Below, in pieces: positions 59,501 to 64,000 of a stretch of DNA of 64,000 nucleotides. The position numbers and the translations under genes were made by a program. This stretch comes from Segatella copri (lineage in GTDB: Bacteria > Bacteroidota > Bacteroidia > Bacteroidales > Bacteroidaceae): NCBI RefSeq assembly GCF_015074785.1, contig NZ_CP042464.1:62001-126000 (forward strand), given 5' to 3'. Under the pieces are notes generated by a model. That model saw only the letters and a program-made list of their open reading frames with translations, made no database searches and was not told where the DNA came from. Every line of letters starts with the position of its first letter. Within the stretch, counting starts at the first letter, position 1.

Positions 59501-61078
59501 ACAGTTCTTGATGACCGAATAAGAGATTCCGGCAGAAATATCAGCTACAGATGCGCCCTCTCTGAGCACCTGTTTCACCTTCGAGTTCATGAAGACGGTG
59601 CAGCGGGTTCCCAGGTCGCAGGGAGCCTTCGAGTGGCAGGCGAGTTGGGCAAAATCGCCTACAGAATAACCCATGTTGTTGGCAAAGGTCTGGATGAATG
59701 TTCCGCAGCCCGAACTGCAAGCCTCGTTGAGTTCCATGCGCACCACAGCCCCTTTCTCCACGAAGATAGCCTTCATGTCCTGTCCGCCGATGTCCAGGAT
59801 AAAACTCACGTCAGGCATGAGTGAGGCAGCTGCTCTTTCGTGCGCCATTGTTTCGATAATGCCGCTGTCGAGGCCGAAAGCCGCCTTGATAAGTTCTTCG
59901 CCGTAACCTGTAGAGCAGGAGCCTACGATTTCCAGTTCAGCCCCTCGCAATGCAGCTTCCTGCTTCAGGGCGTTCAGTCCATCCGCTACTGCCTTGATCG
60001 GATTTCCCAGGTTCAGGCGGTAATTGGTAAAGACAATATCTTGCGTAGGCGTCTCCGCATTCACCCTTACCGCAACAATCTTCGTCGTAGTAGAGCCCGA
60101 GTCAATACCAATCACAACCTGCTGTTTCCCTTTATTCAGCGGTTGGGTTTCGGTAGCGAATTTCGCCTTTGATTTGAGCCATTCCTGGTGCTCTTTCTCG
60201 TTCTTGAACAGAGGCAGCAGACTGCTGGTCCATTCCGTTTGTATTTCTTTTTTCATCCGACTTCTGAGTACCGAAACTGAGGCTGCAGAATCTGCCGATT
60301 TAGCCCGATAAGCACAGCCCAGAGCTGGAATGAGATTGCTGTTTCCGGATACGATGAAGTCGTTTGGAGAGAGATGGAGATAGTCGCAGAAAGCCTTGCG
60401 GAGAGCCGGAAGAAAGGTCAGTGGACCGCCGCAGAGCAGGATAGGAGCCTCGAAACTGATGCCGTGAGAAAGCGTTACCACCGTCTGTACGGCGATGGAA
60501 TGGAAGATGCTGGCTGCAATATCGGCTTCGGGCAGATTGCGCGCCATCAGGTTCTGGATGTCGGTCTTGGCGAATACGCCGCAGCGGGCAGCCATCGGAT
60601 AAACGTGCTCTGCCTTCATCGCCAACTCGCTCATCTTCTGGTTCTCTACGCCCATCAGCACACTCATCTGGTCGATGAAAGCGCCCGTTCCGCCGGCACA
60701 GTTGCCGTTCATGCGCAGTTCCATATTTCCGTTTTTCTTGAAGAAGATAACCTTCGCGTCTTCGCCACCAATATCGATGAGCGCTTTCGCCTCAGGATGG
60801 GCAGTACGGGCATAGACCGATGCAGCCACCACCTCCTGTACAAACTCCGCCTGGAGCTGTTCGGCAGTAGCCATTCCTACGCTTCCCGTTACGCAGATTC
60901 TTGCCTCTGCATCGCCCACCAGGGCTGAAATCTCATCGAAATATTGCGACACAAGTTCGTTGACACGAGCGTTGTGGCGTTCGTATTTTGAGTAAATTAC
61001 CCGGTTATCGCTGTCGATAACGGCTATTTTGGCTGTCGTAGAGCCAACGTCCAATCCTATGTAATAAGTTTTCTCCAT
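56591..61078 (-). CDS. giant 2-hydroxyacyl-CoA dehydratase activase / dehydratase-like fusion protein
   Basis: A 1,495-residue protein. Two BcrAD/BadFG-type ASKHA ATPase domains come first: residues 1-250 (YYIGLDVGSTTAKIAVIDSD, LIDIGGEDAKV, MNGNCAGGTGAFIDQM) and about 320-580 (VVIGIDSGSTTTKIVAVRV, FILDIGGQDMKAIFV, NEACSSGCGTFIQTF). A Cys cluster (CKGCENHCYVSRYTFAGGN) precedes a DUF2229 domain (KVGIPRILNMYEEYPFWNAL) and a C-terminal part with 2-hydroxyglutaryl-CoA dehydratase D-like text (ILLAGRPYHTDPLIQHKLSE, TSFGCGPDSFIQDEI, VVMSQTGGQCRATNYAG). Related proteins are widespread in anaerobes; ATP-driven electron transfer is inferred. Odd: a palindrome (about residues 678-690) and a 32-bp heptad repeat (about residues 1062-1073) lie inside the coding region in frame. 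Confidence 0.88.
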   Translation of the reverse strand: MEKTYYIGLDVGSTTAKIAVIDSDNRVIYSKYERHNARVNELVSQYFDEISALVGDAEARICVTGSVGMATAEQLQAEFVQEVVAASVYARTAHPEAKALIDIGGEDAKVIFFKKNGNMELRMNGNCAGGTGAFIDQMSVLMGVENQKMSELAMKAEHVYPMAARCGVFAKTDIQNLMARNLPEADIAASIFHSIAVQTVVTLSHGISFEAPILLCGGPLTFLPALRKAFCDYLHLSPNDFIVSGNSNLIPALGCAYRAKSADSAASVSVLRSRMKKEIQTEWTSSLLPLFKNEKEHQEWLKSKAKFATETQPLNKGKQQVVIGIDSGSTTTKIVAVRVNAETPTQDIVFTNYRLNLGNPIKAVADGLNALKQEAALRGAELEIVGSCSTGYGEELIKAAFGLDSGIIETMAHERAAASLMPDVSFILDIGGQDMKAIFVEKGAVVRMELNEACSSGCGTFIQTFANNMGYSVGDFAQLACHSKAPCDLGTRCTVFMNSKVKQVLREGASVADISAGISYSVIKNCLYKVLKLHGNENLGGKIVVQGGTMRNDAVVRAFELLTHTEVARSNMPELMGAYGCALHAAADYKHRTSAEDEHPASSRSIDDLQNLAHYETKQLQCKGCENHCYVSRYTFAGGNRFYSGNKCERVFNNKGANGGKGKNIYEYKYSLLFDRETVNPLDVVKHNVKVGIPRILNMYEEYPFWNALLRAAGLGVILSSDSTFSQYEGALNTVMSDNICFPAKLAHSHLKELNENPKVDRILMPYVVYEHNDDPKNTLNSFNCPVVSGYSDVIKSVINLKKPIDTPVINFAQPKALEKQITDYLKQLGVSKKTARKALREALYAQAVYAAEIKKQGWKILKNEETEAQKTNEDKILKPNKGLTILLAGRPYHTDPLIQHKLSEMIANLGVNVISEDIARGNLFADFKDFNLENLAAERNEAALASQDNNEAYNCQPETYLVKQWAYMNRILKAAQWAAEQGDEVHFVQMTSFGCGPDSFIQDEIRDIMKRHNKPFTLLKIDDVSNIGSLKLRVRSLIESLKGVKEVKSEERRVKNSTAEEIQHSTLNIQHLQQTKVFTKQDIHRKILAPFMTEYLTPIIPPILKLIGYDVEVLPMSDEVSAELGLKFANNEVCYPATLIVGDIIKALKSGRYDLNNTAVVMSQTGGQCRATNYAGLIKRAMISNGFQDIPLLTLGVTASTGEASGSTDDKQDYNEQDGFNVPWLKYSQIIVTAIFYGDAINEMYNACIVRERKPGIARELRDKYMQLIDGPIAQNSAKGLIRLLEQAAEEFNQMTLDRTLPKVGIVGEIFLKFNPFAHQFLEQNIISRGIEVVPPLLAPFFLQEFVNVEIQKHMRLSCTKVPDFIIKGAYQALIGRRLRQVNKAAGKFRYFRPFTNIYDDAKDVQGLVSLAAQFGEGWLLPADIVGYIRDGVNNIISLQPFGCIANHVISKGIEKRLHDRFPMLNLVSLDFDSGVSEVNVTNRLLLFLDSIAK
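57862..57893. repeat. TGTTGAA heptad array (32 bp), copy inside a CDS
   Basis: Identical over 32 bp to 13815-13846. Read on the minus strand it encodes IQHSTLNIQH in the fusion protein. It is followed on the plus strand by CACTCTTC-type repeats (57916-57938) that encode KSEERRVKNS. Confidence 0.85.
59012..59046. repeat. palindrome inside the fusion gene, GTTTT loop
   Basis: TTGACGTTGT and ACAACGTCAA flank GTTTT, followed by GTGGGTTAACC. The core and right flank match 5357-5395 with a compensated change of one stem pair (C-G there, T-A here). It encodes NPLDVVKHNVK. Confidence 0.8.
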
Positions 61079-61107
61079 TTCTCTTATCTCAAGTATTTTC
61101 TCTTATT

Positions 61108-62475
61108 CTAGTGTTTTTCCCCGAGTTCCATCTGCTCTCTTCTCATATCCCTGAAAGCGCTCCAGGCTATCGGAACCGCAACGGCAAATGAGCAGCAATC
61201 TGCCCACATCTGACACATCTCCACGCCCAGCAGTCCGAAGAAATAGGGGAGGATGAAGATGAGCGGAATGAAGAAAAGTCCGCTTCTTGCCGCCGCTACG
61301 ATGTTGGCTCTCACCGGTTTACGGATGGTCTGCATCAGCATGTTGGTGAGCACGATGCTGGCTACGAGCGGAAAACTGAGCACCTGCCATCGCAAAGCTG
61401 CCGAACCTACGGCTACAACCGCTGCATCATCGCGGAAGATGCTGATGATGGAAGTTGAGAAGATGAAGCCGAGAAGGGCACAGACGCTGAGGAAAACCGT
61501 GCCGCATCTGATGCAGAAAAAGTAGGCTTCCTTTACGCGGTCGTAGAGTTTGGCTCCGTAGCAGAATCCGCAGAGCGGCTGGAATCCCTGTCCCAGACCG
61601 ATGACCATCGCATAGGTGAAGAAGGAGATGCGGGTAACGATGCTCATGCCCGCAATGGCTGCATCGCCAAACGCACCTGCTGCCACATTGAGCATCAGCG
61701 TAGCGATACTTCCCAGTCCCTGTCTTGACAGCGAAGGGGTTCCGCCGAAGATAATCTCCTTGGCAAAGGCGCGGGTAGGGGTGAAATTGCTGAGACGGAT
61801 GCGGATGTTCTCGCCTTTATGCGTCATCCAGAACAGCATGGCGCAGCCGAAACACTGGCTGATGAGGGTGGCTACGGCGGCTCCGGTAATGCCCAGCTGG
61901 AAGTAGAGAATGAGCAGAGGAGCCAGAATCAGATTGAGCAGCACACCCGACATGATGCCTTTCATCGCATACATCGCATTGCCCTGGAAGCGCATCAGGT
62001 TATTCAGCGTAAGCGAGGTGGTCATAAAGGGAGCACCCAGCAGAATAATGCCCAGATAACGCTCTGTATAAGGAAGAATGGTGGGCGTAGAACCCATCAG
62101 AAGGCAGAGCGGAGTGAGGAACACATGACCCAGAATGGCGATGAGGAGACCGGTAAGAAAACTCAGCACAAAGCCCGTGGCTGCCATCTTCTGTGCCTGT
62201 TCCGTATGTTTGGCGCCCAACTGTCGCGAAACATAATTGCCTGCACCATGGCCAAACAAGAAACCAATCGCCTGGATAACAGCCATTGCTGCAAAGGAAA
62301 CGCCTACCGCTGCCACACTCTGCGTGTTGATGCTGCCCACGAAATAGGTGTCGGCGAGATTGTACAAACTCGTCGACAGCATACTGATAATCGTTGGTAT
62401 GGCCATCGTGAAAATCACATGATGCACAGGGGCATGTGTGAGGAACGTATAGTTGTCTCTTTTCTCTTTCTTCAT
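61108..62475 (-). CDS. MATE family efflux transporter (second)
   Basis: A 455-residue, 12-helix MATE protein. TFLTHAPVHHVIFTMAIPTI, STSLYNLADTYFVGSINTQS, then GFLFGHGAGNYVSRQLGAKH and GLGQGFQPLCGFCYGAKLY in the second half are family motifs. It resembles the DinF/NorM-like subgroup more than the gene at 34.1 kb. Substrate unknown. A TACCTTTG box on the minus strand (62510-62517) is 35 bp before the start. It lies 29 bp upstream of the fusion gene and may be cotranscribed. Confidence 0.92.
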   Translation of the reverse strand: MKKEKRDNYTFLTHAPVHHVIFTMAIPTIISMLSTSLYNLADTYFVGSINTQSVAAVGVSFAAMAVIQAIGFLFGHGAGNYVSRQLGAKHTEQAQKMAATGFVLSFLTGLLIAILGHVFLTPLCLLMGSTPTILPYTERYLGIILLGAPFMTTSLTLNNLMRFQGNAMYAMKGIMSGVLLNLILAPLLILYFQLGITGAAVATLISQCFGCAMLFWMTHKGENIRIRLSNFTPTRAFAKEIIFGGTPSLSRQGLGSIATLMLNVAAGAFGDAAIAGMSIVTRISFFTYAMVIGLGQGFQPLCGFCYGAKLYDRVKEAYFFCIRCGTVFLSVCALLGFIFSTSIISIFRDDAAVVAVGSAALRWQVLSFPLVASIVLTNMLMQTIRKPVRANIVAAARSGLFFIPLIFILPYFFGLLGVEMCQMWADCCSFAVAVPIAWSAFRDMRREQMELGEKH

Positions 62476-62578
62476 ATTTTATGATGCTCTTTTTGGGCAT
62501 TTCAACCTGCAAAGGTACATAAATATCCACAAAGTTGGACAATTATGAACCATCTTTTATAAATTTATAAGAAAAGAG

Positions 62579-62609
62579 TTGCATTATTCATAAAATTATC
62601 GTATTTTTG
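62579..62609 (+). promoter_or_regulatory. promoter of the GNAT-like gene
   Basis: TTG (62579-62581), 20 nt, then TATTTTTG (62602-62609), 36 bp before the start. Confidence 0.65.
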
Positions 62610-62645
62610 CACCGCAATTGAATATATATACAAAACAGATTACTA

Positions 62646-63797
62646 ATGAATGATGAGATAAGAATCATACCGGTAACAACAAAAAAGGGGTTGAAAACCT
62701 TTATTCAGTTTCATTATGATCTCTACAGAGACCATAAGTTTGCCATTCCTTTTTTGCGTTTCGACGAGATGAATACGCTGGACCCAAAGAAGAATCCTGC
62801 CTTCGAATTCTGCGAGGCTCAATACTTTCTGGCGGTTGACAGCGAGGCTCGTATCGTAGGTAGAATTGCTGCCATTATCAACCATCGTGCCAATGCACAG
62901 TGGAACAAAAAGCAGGTTCGCTTCGGCTGGTTCGATTTCGTGGATAATGTTGCGGTTTCCTGTGCCTTGTTGCGCGCGGTAGAAAACTGGGGCAAGAGCA
63001 GGGGAATGAACGAATGCGTAGGGCCGCTCGGATTTACGGATATGGACCGTGAAGGCTTGCTCATCGAGGGCTTCGACCGGAAGTCTACGATGTATATCAA
63101 TTACAATTATCCTTATTATAAGACGCATCTGGAGAGTTATCCGCTCTATGAGAAGGATAACGACTGGTTGGAGTACCGCATCAGAATTCCGGAAGTGACG
63201 CCGGCTAAGTTTGCCAAGACTGCCCAGATGATAGAGAGCCGATATAATCTGCATGTTCATAAGTTTACCCGCCGGGAACTGACCTCGGGAGGAATGGGCA
63301 GGAAGGTGTTCGAAATCGTGAACGAAACTTATAAGAATCTCTATGATTTCCAGCAGCTTACGGAGAAGCAGATAGATGAATATGTAAATACTTATATCAA
63401 GAAGGCTGACTTGAACCTGGTAACGGGTGTGGTGGATGGCAACGCTGGCAACAAGCTGGTAGCCTTTGGTGTTTCCTTCCCTTCGTTTACCGATGCGCTG
63501 CGCGAGATAGGCGATGGCAAGCTTTTCCCTACGGGTTGGCTGAAGGTGCTGAAGGTTCTGAAGTGGCACAAGACGGATACGGTGGATTTGCTCTTGATTG
63601 GTGTTCTTCCGGAATATCGCAAGAAGGGAGCCAATGCGCTTATTTTTGCCGATCTGATAGAGCAGTATCGCCGTTATGGTTTTAAATGGGCAGAGGCAAT
63701 GCCGCAGATGGAGACCAATACCGGTGTTCAGAGTCAGTGGCAGTATCTGGAGAGCGAACAGCATCGCCGTCATCGCTGCTATAAGAAGAAGATTTAA
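62646..63797 (+). CDS. GNAT-like N-acetyltransferase superfamily protein, unknown substrate
   Basis: A 383-residue cytosolic protein with two GNAT-like halves. The first (about 1-190) has IRIIPVTTKKGLKTFIQFHY and YFLAVDSEARIVGRIAAIIN, then GPLGFTDMDREGLLIEGFDR. The second (about 200-383) has VDLLLIGVLPEYRKKGANAL, the usual acyl-CoA-binding V-x-P-x-YR-x-x-GA motif, and ends LESEQHRRHRCYKKKI. Similar proteins occur singly in Bacteroidales without known role. It is divergent from the MATE gene and has its own promoter. Followed by a repeat region. Confidence 0.8.
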   Translation: MNDEIRIIPVTTKKGLKTFIQFHYDLYRDHKFAIPFLRFDEMNTLDPKKNPAFEFCEAQYFLAVDSEARIVGRIAAIINHRANAQWNKKQVRFGWFDFVDNVAVSCALLRAVENWGKSRGMNECVGPLGFTDMDREGLLIEGFDRKSTMYINYNYPYYKTHLESYPLYEKDNDWLEYRIRIPEVTPAKFAKTAQMIESRYNLHVHKFTRRELTSGGMGRKVFEIVNETYKNLYDFQQLTEKQIDEYVNTYIKKADLNLVTGVVDGNAGNKLVAFGVSFPSFTDALREIGDGKLFPTGWLKVLKVLKWHKTDTVDLLLIGVLPEYRKKGANALIFADLIEQYRRYGFKWAEAMPQMETNTGVQSQWQYLESEQHRRHRCYKKKI

Positions 63798-63862
63798 AAG
63801 CCCCTGTTTTGAGCCGTTTAGGCGTAAAAAAGATAGAAAATGGGCTAAAAAGTTAAAAAAAC

Positions 63863-63928
63863 TAACTCATAGTTTTGTGGTTCTCAACTCATAGCTTTCC
63901 GGTTCTCAACTCATAGCTTTCCGGTTGA
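63863..63928. repeat. 22-bp tandem array (3 units)
   Basis: Units at 63863, 63885 and 63907; the second and third differ only in their last two bases and contain AACTCATAGCTTTCCGGTT. Intergenic, 66 bp after the GNAT-like gene. Confidence 0.85.
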
Positions 63929-63938
63929 GATAATTAAG

Positions 63939-64000
63939 AATGCATCGCGATAGGATGAAAAATGGCTGTAAAATGGCTGTTTTTTCCATCGCGATGCATT
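63939..64000. repeat. 13-bp inverted repeat enclosing a direct repeat (cut by window edge)
   Basis: AATGCATCGCGAT (63939-63951) and ATCGCGATGCATT (63988-64000) are perfect inverted copies. The loop contains AAAATGGCTGT twice in direct orientation. The window ends at the right arm, so the element may be larger. Confidence 0.8.

Noticed and set aside
63863..63928. CRISPR array
   Set aside because: The units abut directly without unique spacers and there are no cas genes; the same holds for 17346-17451 and 39883-39986.

Overview
The window is a piece of a Bacteroidales chromosome, most likely Prevotellaceae (Prevotella/Segatella type). The reasons are: promoters of the Bacteroidetes form TTTG-N19/20-TAnnTTTG in front of several genes; two type IX secretion components (PorQ, PorE); TonB/ExbB/ExbD genes of the Bacteroidetes kind; a DUF5056-like gene beside an ECF sigma factor; a DUF2723 membrane protein; and the linked order porQ-cmk-ispH. 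There is no rRNA, no CRISPR array and no intact transposase. One tRNA gene, tRNA-Ser(GGA), is present.

Layout. 1-5.2 kb: the end of an alpha-2-macroglobulin gene, a periplasmic DUF1573 protein and ispH. 5.2-5.6 kb: structured intergenic DNA with a candidate small RNA. 5.6-13.2 kb: cmk and porQ, tonB, a polyprenyl synthase, a TatD nuclease, tRNA-Ser, an exbB/exbD operon with an extra membrane protein, and an Lrp regulator. 13.3-25 kb: folA, an RsmF-like methyltransferase, an ECF sigma module, porE-topB and carB. 25.3-28.1 kb: lutABC for L-lactate oxidation. 28.1-31.9 kb: a four-gene glycan decoration cassette (GNAT, FdtA-like cupin, SGNH-like, MBOAT). 32-37 kb: purT, a cytidylate-kinase-like gene, a MATE pump and a subtilase. 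37.3-39 kb: xseA-xseB. 39-42 kb: a decayed accessory island with a MITE-like element, remnants of DUF1016, HsdM-like and AbiEii genes, and one intact papain-like cysteine peptidase candidate. 42-56.4 kb: an unknown gene, a polysaccharide deacetylase, DUF2723, znuC/znuA without an adjacent permease, a VTT protein, an unknown membrane protein, purD, a DPP-IV peptidase, an RlmL-like methyltransferase and cysE. 56.5-64 kb: a giant dehydratase-activase fusion, a second MATE pump, a GNAT-like protein and a terminal repeat.

Most genes are housekeeping. The unusual signal is in the small repeats between them, and sometimes inside them. Arrays with a 7-bp period supply start codons (tatD, lutC, xseA, znuC) or stop codons and last residues (macroglobulin, rsmF-like, cytidylate-kinase-like). 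One 32-bp heptad sequence is found both between genes and inside the fusion gene. A 93-bp three-hairpin element sits between the two genes of xseA-xseB and of znuA-znuC, in the same orientation relative to transcription. Hairpins with a GTTTT or GTTTC pentaloop recur with unrelated stems, one of them inside a coding region. Three arrays have 21-22 bp units. I found no complete new multi-gene system. The best leads are these repeat families, the orphan-promoter RNA at 5.4-5.5 kb and the peptidase of the decayed island.
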